The translations under genes were made by a program, and so were the position numbers. From the NCBI RefSeq assembly GCF_002915175.1, contig NZ_NXEJ01000008.1, positions 283,096 to 347,095 of the forward strand: 64,000 nt of DNA. The letters run 5' to 3'. Every line of letters begins with the position of its first letter. Position 1 is the stretch's first letter. This DNA comes from Agrobacterium rosae (lineage in GTDB: Bacteria; Pseudomonadota; Alphaproteobacteria; Rhizobiales; Rhizobiaceae). Below the pieces are notes generated by a model. That model had not been told where the DNA came from, did no database searches, and worked only from the letters and a program-made list of their open reading frames with translations. Positions 35,175-45,800 of the stretch are shown here, piece by piece.

Positions 35175-36995
35175 TTAGTGGTTGTCGCGTGGCACGCCCT
35201 TGGTCTGGGCGATGCGCTGATACTTGACGGCATTTTCCAAAACCGCGCCGGTTTCCATCTGGCCGACGAGGCCACGCTGGATTTCCTGCCATGGGGTCTG
35301 GTGGTCGGGGTACTTGTACCCGCCAGATGCGGAAAGGGCCTCATAACGCTTGGCCAGTTCTTCGGCAGAAATCAGAATGTCTGCCTTGCCGTTGCCAACG
35401 TCGATGCGAACCCGGTCACCGGTCTGAAGGATCGCAAGACCGCCGCCTGCGGCAGCTTCCGGCGATGCGTTGAGGATGGACGGGCTGCCCGATGTGCCGG
35501 ACTGACGGCCGTCACCAATGCAGGGGAGCGAGGTGATGCCCTGCTTAAGCAGGTAATCCGGCGCACGCATGTTGACGACTTCGGCAGCACCCGGATAACC
35601 GATTGGACCGGCACCGCGCATGAAGAGAACAGTGTTGGCGTCGATGCCGAGCGACGGATCGTCGATGCGGTGGTGGTAATCCTCCGGACCATCGAACACC
35701 ACGGCTTTGCCTTCGAATGCTTCCGGGTCGTTCGGGTTGGACAGGTAACGTTCGCGGAACTCAGGCGAGATCACGCTGGTCTTCATGATGGCGGACGAGA
35801 ACAGGTTGCCACGCAGAACGCGGAAGCCTGCGCGCTCTTTCAGCGGCTGATCGAACGGGCGGATGACCTTTTCGTCTTCGATGATGGCACCACGGCAATT
35901 GTCGCCAATGGTCTTGCCGTTGACCGTCATTGCGTCTTCTTTGATGAGGCCTTGCGTCATCAACTGGTTGACGACAGCTGGAACACCACCGGCGTGATAA
36001 TAGTCTTCGCCGAGATATTCACCGGCAGGCTGAAGGTTGACCAGCAAAGGCACTTCTTCGCCATAGGTCTGCCAGTCATCGACCGTCAGTTCAACGTCGA
36101 GGTGACGCGCAAGACCGTTCAGGTGGATAGGCGCATTGGTGGAACCACCAATGGCCGAGTTGACGCGGATTGCGTTGATGAAGGCGTCCTTCGTCATGAT
36201 GTCGGAAGGCTTGAGGTCTTCGCGAACCATTTCAACGATGCGCAAACCGGTGAGGTAGGAAATTTCCTGACGGTCGCGGTAAGGTGCGGGAATTGCCGCA
36301 GAACCGGGCAACTGCATGCCCAGCGCTTCAGCAAGCGAATTCATGGTCGTTGCCGTACCCATGGTGTTGCAATAACCGGTTGATGGAGCCGAGGAGGCAA
36401 CGAGCTTGACGAAACCGGCATAGTCGATCTCGCCCTTTGCCAGCAGCTCGCGGGCCTTCCAGACGATGGTGCCGGAACCGGTGCGTTCACCACGGAACCA
36501 GCCGTTCAGCATGGGGCCGACGGAGAGCGCGATGGCTGGAATGTTCACGGTGGCCGCCGCCATGAGACAGGCAGGCGTGGTCTTGTCACAGCCGATTGTC
36601 AGAACGACGCCGTCCAGCGGATAGCCGTACAGCACTTCCACGAGGCCGAGATAGGCAAGGTTACGGTCGAGGCCCGCTGTCGGGCGCTTGCCGGTTTCCT
36701 GAATGGGGTGAACCGGAAATTCGATGGCGATGCCACCTGCTTCGCGGATACCTTCACGCAGACGGTGGGCAAGCTCGAGATGGTGGCGGTTGCACGGCGA
36801 CAGATCGGAACCCGTCTGCGCGATACCGATGATCGGGCGATCAGACTGCAATTCTGCCTGGCTGAGGCCGAAGTTCATGTAGCGCTCAAGGTAGAGCGCC
36901 GTCATATCAGCGTTATCAGGGTTATCGAACCATGCGCGAGAACGCAGCTTACCGCCCTTTGCCTGTGTTGCGGGTAGGTTGGTCGAGTCTTTCAT
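35175..36995 (-). CDS. IlvD/Edd-family dehydratase, probably for a sugar acid (aldonate)
   Basis: The 606-residue iron-sulfur enzyme belongs to the dihydroxyacid/phosphogluconate dehydratase family. Cluster cysteines are visible in [11 protein letters not shown] (near residue 68), [14 protein letters not shown] (near 136) and [19 protein letters not shown] (near 208). The [11 protein letters not shown] segment and overall length fit the pentonate/hexonate dehydratases (L-arabinonate, D-xylonate, D-galactonate type) better than IlvD proper. It is divergent from a sugar ABC importer, which supports a role in oxidative, non-phosphorylating sugar breakdown. The precise substrate is not decidable here. 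Confidence 0.82.
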   Translation of the reverse strand: MKDSTNLPATQAKGGKLRSRAWFDNPDNADMTALYLERYMNFGLSQAELQSDRPIIGIAQTGSDLSPCNRHHLELAHRLREGIREAGGIAIEFPVHPIQETGKRPTAGLDRNLAYLGLVEVLYGYPLDGVVLTIGCDKTTPACLMAAATVNIPAIALSVGPMLNGWFRGERTGSGTIVWKARELLAKGEIDYAGFVKLVASSAPSTGYCNTMGTATTMNSLAEALGMQLPGSAAIPAPYRDRQEISYLTGLRIVEMVREDLKPSDIMTKDAFINAIRVNSAIGGSTNAPIHLNGLARHLDVELTVDDWQTYGEEVPLLVNLQPAGEYLGEDYYHAGGVPAVVNQLMTQGLIKEDAMTVNGKTIGDNCRGAIIEDEKVIRPFDQPLKERAGFRVLRGNLFSSAIMKTSVISPEFRERYLSNPNDPEAFEGKAVVFDGPEDYHHRIDDPSLGIDANTVLFMRGAGPIGYPGAAEVVNMRAPDYLLKQGITSLPCIGDGRQSGTSGSPSILNASPEAAAGGGLAILQTGDRVRIDVGNGKADILISAEELAKRYEALSASGGYKYPDHQTPWQEIQRGLVGQMETGAVLENAVKYQRIAQTKGVPRDNH

Positions 36996-37491
36996 AACTT
37001 TGATCTCCAGCCGGAAGTGGCAAATGGGTACGACAACAGGATTGCGACGACCTTATGATGAGGACAAGAGAAAAGGAACTCGGCAGCACGATGCGCGAGA
37101 CAGGTCCGGCAGAGGACATCGCCAGAATTGACCGACCTTTTGAAGACAGTCGATAAGGATCGTCACACGTTTCCGCCCTGAATTCTTCTTTTGCCTGACA
37201 CTCATCTGCGGCAATTGACTGAGTCCGTCAATCACCAAGGATCAGCACTCGGTATTCGTATTACTATTTTGCGCCCCGGCCTCTTGTCAAGCAGAGCGCA
37301 GAGTTGATCGGTACGCCGCGCAAAAATTATTTACGGCTCGAACTCTATTGTAATATAAGGAAAAATTCCTGTTTTCTCAGGATTTCTTCCTCGTCGAATA
37401 CAAGAAAACGCTCAGAAGCCACTTTCCAAAGATAATACTATATGCTCATATCTGCCCGTCTTAGCCGAATTCATCTCTGGGAGGATTACAG
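36996..37491. other. Divergent regulatory region of the dehydratase and sugar importer
   Basis: The 496-bp stretch carries both promoters. The part at about 37320-37445 is A/T-rich. No gene is seen. A site for the GntR-type regulator encoded downstream is expected here, but I could not single out a convincing palindrome. Confidence 0.45.
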
Positions 37492-38451
37492 ATGAAAAAA
37501 GCACTCGCGGCAGTTACTGTCGCTCTATCTGCATGTCTGGCATCAGGCGTTTCCGCAAAAACTCTCACCGTTGGCTTTTCGCAGATCGGCTCTGAATCCG
37601 GTTGGCGCGCGGCTGAAACAACGGTGACCAAGCAGCAGGCCGAAAAACGCGGCGTGACGCTGAAGTTTGCCGATGCGCAGCAGAAGCAGGAAAACCAGAT
37701 CAAGGCCGTTCGCGGCTTCATCGCACAGGGCGTCGATGCCATCTTCATCGCACCTGTCGTCGCAACCGGCTGGGATGCCGTTCTGAAGGAAGCCAAGGAA
37801 GAGAAGATTCCTGTCATTCTTCTCGACCGTCAGATCGAGGCTCCAGACAGCCTGTACCTGACCGCTGTCACATCCGATCAGGTCCATGAAGGCAAGGTTG
37901 CCGGTGAATGGCTGGCCAAGGATGTCGGCTCCAAGGACTGCAAGGTCGTAGAGCTTCAGGGCACCACCGGTTCTTCGCCTGCGATCAACCGCAAGAAGGG
38001 CTTCGAGGAAGGCATCGCATCGCATGCCAACATCAAGATCGTTCGTTCGCAGACCGGCGACTTTACCCGCACCAAGGGCAAGGAAGTCATGGAAAGCTTC
38101 ATCAAGGCTGAAGGCGGCGGCAAGAATATCTGCGCAGTTTACGCCCACAATGACGATATGGCTGTCGGCGCAATCCAGGCCATTAAGGAAGCTGGTTTGA
38201 AGCCAGGCACAGATATCAAGGTCGTGTCCATCGATGCTGTCCCCGATATCTTCAAGGCCATGGCTGCCGGTGAAGCCAATGCGACGGTAGAACTGACGCC
38301 AAACATGGCTGGCCCTGCCTTCGACGCGCTTGAAGCATATTTGAAGGACAAGAAAGAGCCTGCAAAGTGGATCCAGACGGAATCCAAGCTCTACACGGCG
38401 TCTGATGACCCGATGAAGGTGTACGAGGAGAAGAAGGGACTTGGCTACTAA
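37492..38451 (+). CDS. Sugar ABC transporter periplasmic binding protein (YtfQ-like)
   Basis: The 319-residue protein belongs to the ribose/galactose-binding family (type I periplasmic binding protein). A signal peptide is seen (MKKALAAVTVALSACLASG, cut near VSA-KT). The N-terminus LTVGFSQIGSESGWRAAET is close to the galactofuranose-binding YtfQ of E. coli. Further family segments are GVDAIFIAPVVATGWD, HNDDMAVGAIQAIKEAG and the hinge near VSIDAV. GGGAGG lies 8 bases before the ATG. It starts an operon with the ATPase and two permeases. The ligand may be a furanose sugar. Confidence 0.9.
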   Translation: MKKALAAVTVALSACLASGVSAKTLTVGFSQIGSESGWRAAETTVTKQQAEKRGVTLKFADAQQKQENQIKAVRGFIAQGVDAIFIAPVVATGWDAVLKEAKEEKIPVILLDRQIEAPDSLYLTAVTSDQVHEGKVAGEWLAKDVGSKDCKVVELQGTTGSSPAINRKKGFEEGIASHANIKIVRSQTGDFTRTKGKEVMESFIKAEGGGKNICAVYAHNDDMAVGAIQAIKEAGLKPGTDIKVVSIDAVPDIFKAMAAGEANATVELTPNMAGPAFDALEAYLKDKKEPAKWIQTESKLYTASDDPMKVYEEKKGLGY

Positions 38452-38467
38452 GCCAGTTTCCAGCTTC

Positions 38468-38493
38468 GGGAGCGGCGCGCAAGCGCCGTTCCC
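38468..38493 (+). promoter_or_regulatory. Intercistronic stem-loop after the binding-protein gene
   Basis: GGGAGCGGCGC (38468-38478) pairs with GCGCCGTTCCC (38483-38493), an 11-bp stem with one G-U pair and loop GCAA. No T run follows. Such hairpins usually protect the binding-protein message and give it excess over the membrane genes. Confidence 0.65.
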
Positions 38494-38519
38494 ACCTATA
38501 TTCCGTGCAGGACTTGACC

Positions 38520-40043
38520 ATGCCCGAAACCAGCCCTCTTCTGGAAGCGCGCGCCATAGGAAAATCTTTCCTGGGTATCGCTGCGCTCGATAATGTCGAT
38601 ATATCGCTCAACCGTGGTGAAGTTCATGCTTTGCTGGGAGAAAACGGTGCGGGCAAATCGACGCTCATCAAAATACTGACAGGCGTTTATCACCGCGACC
38701 GTGGCACAATTCGTCTCGATGGCGCAGAGATTTCGCCGACCAATGTCGCCGAGGCGCAAAACCTCGGTATCGGCACCGTCTATCAGGAAGTGAACCTTCT
38801 CGAAAATCTGACCGTCGCCGAAAACCTGTTTCTGGGCAGACAGCCCCGCCGTTTCGGCCTGATCGACCGTCGCGAAATGCGCGCAAAGGCGGAAAAAATT
38901 CTGACGCGCTATGGCCTTACGATCAATGTCGATGCGTTGCTTTCGAGCTACTCCGTCGCAATCCGCCAGATTATTGCGATTGCCCGCGCCGTTGATCTCT
39001 CCGGCAAGGTTCTGGTTCTGGACGAGCCGACCGCGAGCCTCGACAGCCACGAAGTCGAGATGCTGTTCACCGTGCTGCGCCAACTGCGCACTGAGGGTCT
39101 TGGCATCGTCATCATCACCCACTTCCTCAACCAGGTCTACGATATCGCCGACCGCGTGACCGTATTGCGCAACGGCAAGCTTGTCGGCACCCGCCAGATT
39201 TCCGAATTGCCGCGCGGCGAACTCATTTCGATGATGCTGGGACGTGAACTGCAAAGCGTGACCCATGACCGTCAGGCCGCAGACAACACCGTGGTGGAGG
39301 GCGAAGCGCCGATCCGCTTCGAGGGGTAGGGAAAACGCGGCAGCGTCGAACCGTTTGATCTCGATGTGCGCCCCGGTGAAGTTGTTGGTATCGCCGGTCT
39401 TTTGGGTTCGGGCCGCAGCGAGACCGCTTTCCTGCTGTTCGGCATAGACAAGCCGGATGGCGGACAGGCCAGCATCGACGGCAAGACGGTTGCGATTTCT
39501 TCTCCGGAAGCTGCCATTGAAAACGGGTTCGGCTTTTGCCCGGAAGAACGAAAGACGGATGGCATCATTGGTGATTTTTCCGTGGCGGATAATATTGCGC
39601 TCGCCTTGCAGGCGAGACAGGGGTGGATGCGCCCGCTCTCTCACAAGCAAAAGGCCGCATTGGCGGATGGCTTTATCAAGTCACTCGATATCCGCCCGGC
39701 GGATCGCGAAAGACCGATCAAATTTCTATCCGGCGGCAATCAGCAAAAAGCAATCTTGGCTCGTTGGCTGGCGACCGATCCACGCCTGCTCATTCTCGAC
39801 GAGCCGACACGCGGCATCGACATCGGTGCGCATGCGGAAATCCTGAAAATGATCGAGCGTCTCTGTTCGCAGGGCATGTCGCTCATCGTTATATCGTCTG
39901 AACTGGAAGAGCTGACGGCTGTCGCGCACCGGGTCATCGTGCTGTCCGACCGGCGACATGTGGCCGAACTCAAGGGAGAAGACGTGACCGCGGATAACAT
40001 CATGCAAGCCATTGCCAGTGCATCCAGAACGGAGGCCGCATGA
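38520..40043 (+). pseudogene. Sugar ABC transporter ATPase (YtfR-like) interrupted by an in-frame amber codon
   Basis: The reading frame is a single, otherwise intact double ATPase of about 507 codons. Residues 1-269 form the first ATPase (Walker A GENGAGKST, VLDEPTASLD) and end at TAG (39327-39329). The same frame resumes at once with GKRGSVEPFDLDVRPGEVVG and completes the second ATPase (GLLGSGRSE, LSGGNQQKAILARWL, LILDEPTRGIDIGA). No base is gained or lost, so one substitution (for example from TTG, TAT or TAC) explains it. The stop lies in the linker just before the second domain. It could be a real nonsense mutation, a read error, or tolerated by re-initiation at GTG 39366. ATG 38520 fits the family N-terminus. 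Confidence 0.9.
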
Positions 40044-41086
40044 TGAAGAGCATCACTGCCCGCCTGAAACGGCTCGCGCCCCAGCTTGCCGCACTCATCA
40101 TCATCCTCGGCGCTATCGCTTTGATTTCACCTGGATTTCTGAATGTGTCGTTCCAGAACGGCCGCCTCTATGGCAGCGTCATCGACATTCTGGTGCGCGC
40201 AGCGCCGGTGGCATTGCTGACGATTGGCATGACGCTGGTCATCGCCACCAAGGGCATCGACCTGTCCATTGGTGCGGTCATCGCCATCTGTGGCGCAGTT
40301 GCCGCGACCTTGATCACCAGCGGCCACTCTATTCCCGTCGTTATCGCCGTTTCGCTTGCAGTGGGCATCGTCTGCGGTATCTGGAACGGTATTCTTGTCG
40401 CCATTCTCGATATCCAACCGATCATTGCAACGCTGATCCTGATGGTCGCCGGGCGCGGCATTGCCCAGCTCATCACCGAAGGCGTTATTCTGACGTTTAA
40501 CGATGACAGCTTTTCCGCCATCGGCACCGGCGCTTTTGCGGGCATCCCCATGCCTGTCATCATCTGGGTTGTGACAGCGCTGCTCGTGGGCATTCTGGTG
40601 CGCAAATCCGCACTCGGCTTTCTCATCGAAGCGACCGGCATCAACCGCCGCGCATCCGCGCTGGCCGGTGTACGGGCACGGTTTCTGTTGTTTTTCGTCT
40701 ACGCAGTATCCGGGCTTTGCGCAGCCGTTGCGGGCATGATCGTAACCGCCGATATCCGCGGTGCGGATGCCAACAATGCCGGTCTATGGCTGGAACTCGA
40801 TGCCATTCTGGCGGTGGTCATCGGTGGCACATCATTGAATGGCGGGCGTTTTTCCATCACCGCATCGCTGATCGGTGCCTTGATCATCCAGACCATCAAT
40901 ACCGGCATTCTGGTCTCCGGCTTTCCACCAGAATTCAACCTCATCATTAAGGCGGGCATCATCATTGTCGTGTTGACGCTGCAATCACCCGCCATCGGAA
41001 CGCTGATCGGCTTTACCAGATCGCGCAAGACACCGGCTCCAGTCACGCCGTCCCACACCGTCAACCATGAGGGAGCGGCGCGATGA
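40040..41086 (+). CDS. Sugar ABC transporter permease (YtfT-like)
   Basis: The 348-residue inner-membrane protein is of the RbsC/BPD_transp_2 family with about nine membrane segments. Characteristic parts are LVIATKGIDLSIGAVIAICG near residue 70 and the loop EATGINRRASALAGVRA near 195. It overlaps the end of the ATPase frame by 4 bases, and the next permease overlaps it likewise, so all are one operon. Confidence 0.9.
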   Translation: MMKSITARLKRLAPQLAALIIILGAIALISPGFLNVSFQNGRLYGSVIDILVRAAPVALLTIGMTLVIATKGIDLSIGAVIAICGAVAATLITSGHSIPVVIAVSLAVGIVCGIWNGILVAILDIQPIIATLILMVAGRGIAQLITEGVILTFNDDSFSAIGTGAFAGIPMPVIIWVVTALLVGILVRKSALGFLIEATGINRRASALAGVRARFLLFFVYAVSGLCAAVAGMIVTADIRGADANNAGLWLELDAILAVVIGGTSLNGGRFSITASLIGALIIQTINTGILVSGFPPEFNLIIKAGIIIVVLTLQSPAIGTLIGFTRSRKTPAPVTPSHTVNHEGAAR

Positions 41087-42063
41087 TCCACACCCGCAAT
41101 CTTCCGTTTCTGACGACTCTTGCCGTCTTTCTCGTCGCCTATGTGCTGTGCGTTATGCAGTACCCAGCCATGTTCTCGACGCGGGTCGTCGGCAATCTGT
41201 TGACGGACAACGCCTTTCTCGGCATCGCCGCAGTCGGCATGACCTTCGTCATCCTCTCGGGCGGCATCGACCTTTCCATCGGTTCGGTCATTGCCTTCGC
41301 CAGCGTGTTCGTGGCGGTTCTGGTTGGCACCTATAATGTCCATCCGCTGGTCGCCTTCGCAGCCGTGCTCGTCATCTCCACGATTTTCGGCTGCCTGATG
41401 GGAGCGATGATAAGATTCCTCTCAATACCGCCCTTTGTGGTGACCTTGGCTGGCATGTTTCTGGCGCGTGGTGCCGCCTATCTGATCTCGACGCAATCCG
41501 TGCCGATCTCGCATCCCGTCATCGATGCCATCCAGGGCTTCTACTTCCGGGTGCCCGGCGGTGGACGGTTGACGGCGCTTGCCATCGTGATGCTGATCGT
41601 CTTCGTCGTGGGCGGCATCGTTGCCAGCCGGACACGGTTTGGTGCGAACATTTATGCACTGGGCGGCAATCAGCAATCGGCGGAACTGATGGGTGTTCCC
41701 ATCGGCAAGACGATCATCGGTATCTATGCCCTCTCAGGCTTTCTGTCTGGGTTGGCTGGTATCGTCTACACGCTCTATACATCCTCGGGTTATTCGCTGG
41801 CGACGGTTGGCATGGAGCTTGATGCAATCGCAGCCGTGGTCATCGGCGGCACCTTGCTGACAGGCGGCACTGGGCTTGTGGCGGGGACTTTCATCGGCTT
41901 GCTGATCCAGGGACTGATACAGACCTACATCGTCTTCGAGGGCACATTGTCATCCTGGTGGACGAAAATCGTCATTGGCATACTGCTGTTCATATTCATC
42001 GTGTTGCAACGCACCATCATCTGGTATTCAAACAGAAGGCTGGCTGGAGCTCATCCGGCATAA
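41083..42063 (+). CDS. Sugar ABC transporter permease (YjfF-like)
   Basis: This second permease has 326 residues and the same family layout: VILSGGIDLSIGSVIAFASV near residue 62 and YALGGNQQSAELMGVP near 190. Pairing of two different RbsC-type permeases with a YtfQ-like binding protein is the hallmark of the galactofuranose-type importer. Start and stop overlap neighbours by ATGA or lie close by. Confidence 0.9.
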   Translation: MIHTRNLPFLTTLAVFLVAYVLCVMQYPAMFSTRVVGNLLTDNAFLGIAAVGMTFVILSGGIDLSIGSVIAFASVFVAVLVGTYNVHPLVAFAAVLVISTIFGCLMGAMIRFLSIPPFVVTLAGMFLARGAAYLISTQSVPISHPVIDAIQGFYFRVPGGGRLTALAIVMLIVFVVGGIVASRTRFGANIYALGGNQQSAELMGVPIGKTIIGIYALSGFLSGLAGIVYTLYTSSGYSLATVGMELDAIAAVVIGGTLLTGGTGLVAGTFIGLLIQGLIQTYIVFEGTLSSWWTKIVIGILLFIFIVLQRTIIWYSNRRLAGAHPA

Positions 42064-42085
42064 CGATAACGACGGAGGCATTTTA

Positions 42086-42817
42086 TTGGGGCTGCTGGAA
42101 ACCACAATTACCGGACGAAAGCGGCGCAGCAGCCATGCGCATGTCGTGGCTGAGCTCGGCAGCGCCATCGTATCGGGCCGCATCCCCGAAAACTCTCTTC
42201 TGCCGAATGATGCCGAGCTTTCCCTTCGCTTCGGCGTCTCGCGCACCGTGCTGCGTGAGACCATGAAGACGCTGGCAGCCAAGCGCCTTGTCGAACCAAA
42301 GGCAAAAGTTGGAACACGCGTTCTGGAAAAATCCAGCTGGAATTTCTTCGATCCTGATGTTTTGGGCTGGCGGTGCGATGCGGGGCTGGACCCTGAGTTC
42401 ATCAATCATCTAGCCGATATCCGACTGGCACTGGAACCGGCAGCCGCAGCAGCAGCAGCACGCCATGCGTCGAGCGAAGACATCGTCTCCCTCTATGCCA
42501 TTGCCGCTCGGTTCGACAATGTGAACCATACGCCCGAGACCATCGCCAAGGTCGATCTGGAATTTCATCTGGCCGTCGCCCGCATTTCCGGCAACCCCTT
42601 CATGCGTTCTGCCAGCGGCCTGATCGAGGCGGCACTCGCAATTTCCTTCCAGCTTTCTTCGCCGGCGTCGTCGCCAGAGACGATTTCGGAAATTGCATCC
42701 AATCATCTGCGCATCGTCCATGCCATTGCGGCACGGGATGAAGGCTCTGCCATCAAGGCCATGCGACAGGTAATTCTTGTCGGCAAGGACCGGATCAAGA
42801 ACGCGATCTCAGAGTGA
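42086..42817 (+). CDS. GntR-family (FadR-type) transcriptional regulator
   Basis: The 243-residue regulator has a winged helix-turn-helix (residues about 15-80: GSAIVSGRIPENSLLPNDAE, GVSRTVLRETMKTLAAKRLV) and a C-terminal all-helical FCD ligand domain (about 95-235), where KVDLEFHLAVARISGN and NHLRIVHAIAARD hold the metal-site Asp/His residues. The start taken is TTG 42086, 7 bases after GGAGG (42074-42078). It follows the transporter genes in the same direction and probably controls them and the divergent dehydratase in response to a sugar acid. Confidence 0.88.
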   Translation: MGLLETTITGRKRRSSHAHVVAELGSAIVSGRIPENSLLPNDAELSLRFGVSRTVLRETMKTLAAKRLVEPKAKVGTRVLEKSSWNFFDPDVLGWRCDAGLDPEFINHLADIRLALEPAAAAAAARHASSEDIVSLYAIAARFDNVNHTPETIAKVDLEFHLAVARISGNPFMRSASGLIEAALAISFQLSSPASSPETISEIASNHLRIVHAIAARDEGSAIKAMRQVILVGKDRIKNAISE

Positions 42818-42828
42818 CACTCTGAGAT
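42806..42828. terminator. Perfect palindrome between convergent gntR and dnaE2
   Basis: ATCTCAGAGTG (42806-42816) is the exact inverse of CACTCTGAGAT (42818-42828) with one base between. It spans the last codons of the regulator gene. It lacks a T run but can form a hairpin in RNA from either strand, so it may end both transcripts. Confidence 0.5.
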
Positions 42829-42840
42829 ATCCGGCGCGCC

Positions 42841-45800
42841 TCAATGAAAATTGCGGCCTTTGACGGTGATTTGGTCCCCTCCATCCTCCTGCATGTCGGC
42901 TCGTTTCGGTAGGCGGCGACGATCTTCGGGTGGAATGCCGTGATGAAACTCATCGCCTCGGCCATGCGGCAACGGAAACGGCCCTTCCCTTTCGCCCACG
43001 CTTTTCAGCACATCGGAGAGATCGGTGATACGGCGGGCGACAAGATGCACGACTTCGCCTTCACGCTGGATTTTTCCGTAAATCCCGACCATTCCCGCCG
43101 ACAGAATGACGCGGCGATATTTCTCGAAGGTTTTGACCCAGACGACGGCATTGGCAATGCCCGTTTCATCTTCCAGCGTCATGAAGATGACACCCTTGGC
43201 CGAACCGGGCCGCTGCCGAACCAGAACGAGCCCGGCAATTTCCAGCCAGCTTCCGTCGTTTGCACCAACGGTTTGCGCACAAGTCGCAATACGCCGCTTT
43301 GAAAGGTCATCCCGCAAAAACGCCATGGGATGCTCGCGCAAGGTCAAGCCGACATGGCCATAATCCTGAACCACCTCCCCACCCGCCGTCATGGGGCGCA
43401 AGGCGACCTCTGGTTCGCTCAACTCCGCAATGACGCTGTTCTGGCTTGCAGCAGCGGCCGCAAATAACGGCAAAGGCTCATCGCGCAACGCCTTGATGGC
43501 CCAAAGCGCCTGGCGGCGGGATAGGCCAAGCGACGGCAAAAAGGCATCGGCTTCGGCAAGCGCGACCAGAGCATCAACAGGAACACCGGCCCTTCGCCAC
43601 AGATCATCAATGGATACAAATGGGCGATCCTCACGGCATGCGATGATATCGCCTGCACGCTTGTTGGACAGCCCTTTGACAAGGCACATGCCGAGACGAA
43701 CGGCATTTCGCTCAGGGCCGACTTCCTCCTCAAGCCTGCAATCCCAGCGGCTGGTGTTAACGCAGACAGGGCGCACAACGACACCGTGATCGCGGGCATC
43801 GCGAACGAGTTGGGCGGGCGCATAGAAGCCCATCGGTTGGGAGTTCAGAAGTGCCGCGCAAAAAATATCCGGGTGATGGCATTTCACCCAGGAGGATGCG
43901 TAGGCGATCAGCGCGAAGGATGCCGCATGGCTCTCAGGAAAGCCGTAACTGCCGAAGCCTTTGATCTGCGCGAAAAGCCGTTCTGCGAATTCCGGCGCGA
44001 AACCTTTCGCGATGAGCCCGCCAATCAATTTACTTTCGAAATTGGCAATCGTTCCGACATTCTTGAATGTCGCCATTGCGCGCCTTAACTGATCGGCTTC
44101 ATTGGCAGAAAAGCCCGCACAGTCAATGGCGAGCCGCATGGCGTGTTCTTGAAAGAGCGGGACACCAAGCGTCTTGTGAAGAACTTTTTCGAGCATTGGA
44201 TGCTCGTACTCGATTGTCTTTCCCTGCGCCTTTTCCTCCCGCCGCTTGAGATAGGGGTGGACCATATTGCCTTGAATAGGACCGGGCCGCACAATCGCTA
44301 CCTGAATAACCAGATCATACAGTTCCTGAGGCCTCAGCCTCGGCAACATCGACATCTGTGCACGGCTTTCGATCTGGAACGTACCGATGGTATCGGCCTT
44401 GCAGATCATGGCATAGGTCGGTTTGTCACCATTCTCTATGCTCGTAAGCTCGAATTTTTTACCTTTGCGAACTGTCAGCATATCGAAGGCCCGACGCATG
44501 CAGGACAGCATGCCGAGTGCGAGGCAATCCATTTTCATAAATTCCACCACCTCGATATCGTCCTTGTCCCATTCGATGATGCTGCGGTCGTCCATAGCGG
44601 CGGGCAGAATGGGGACGAGTTCGTCCAGACGGTCATGCGTCAGCACAAAACCACCCGGATGCTGGCTGTGATGGCGCGGTGTGCCGATGAGTTGGCGGGC
44701 AAGATCAAAGGCAAGTTTTACGCGTCGATCATTCAGGTTGATGTTGAGGTCCTTGGCTTCCTTTTCCCCCGCATCTTCCGTCCACCACCAGATTTGCGAG
44801 GACATGAGCTTAGTCAAATCTTCCGGCAAGCCCAGTACCTTACCAACATCGCGAATGGCACCCTTTCCGCGGTAGCGACTGATGACAGAGCAAAGTGCCG
44901 CCTTGTCATGCCCATAATGATTGTAAATCCACTGGATGATCTCCTCGCGTCGTTGATGCTCGAAATCCACATCGATATCCGGCGGCTCGTCCCGGTCTTC
45001 CGAGACGAACCGTTCGAACAGAAGGTCGCTATCCTTGGGATCGATGGCGGTGATGCCCAGCACAAAACAGACGGCGGAGTTGGCCGCCGAGCCTCGGCCT
45101 TGGCACAGAATCTCCATCTCCCGCGCCTTACGGACGATGGCATTGACGGTGAGAAAATAGGGGGCGTATTTTTTCTTGGCGATGATCGCCAATTCATGTT
45201 TGAGGCTGTTTTTCACCTTTTCCGGCAGACCATCAGGATACTTACCAGGCACTTCATCCCAGACATATTTCTCCAGCGCTTCCTGCGCATTCAAACCCGG
45301 CAGGATGTTTTCTTCTGGGTATTGGTATTTCAGTTCCTTAAGCGAAAATTTGCACCGCCGTACAATCTCCAGCGTTCGCTTGAGAGCGCCGGGATAGGCG
45401 GAAAACAGCCGGTGCATTTCCTGCGGTGGTTTCAGGTAGCGGTCGGCGTGCCGTTCGCGCCTGAAACCGGCATCATCGATGGTACAATTGTGGCGGATGC
45501 AGGTGACGACGTCCTGCAGCATGCGGCGTTCCGGCTCATGAAACAGCACGTCATTGGTGACGACGGTGGCAACGCCTGTACGCTCTGCCATGTGCGAGAG
45601 ATCATAAAGCCGCACCTGATCGTTCGGACGGCGGCGGAGGCTCATGGCCACGTAGGCTCGATCACCAAAATCAGCTTTCAGCCGCCGCAGCCGAATGGAG
45701 AGGACTTCATCCGCAAGGTCCGGTAACAGGATGACCAGCAGCCCTTCACCATAGGCAACCAGGTCGCTCCATGTCAGATGGCATTTTCCTTTGCCCGCCG

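Noticed and set aside
38520-40043. Two separate ATPase genes
   Set aside because: Both halves are in the same frame with no gap, and neither alone has the length of a complete YtfR-type ATPase.
44143-45726. A 527-codon open frame on the plus strand opposite dnaE2
   Set aside because: It lies wholly within dnaE2, has no domain likeness, and is explained by high-GC third positions on the other strand.
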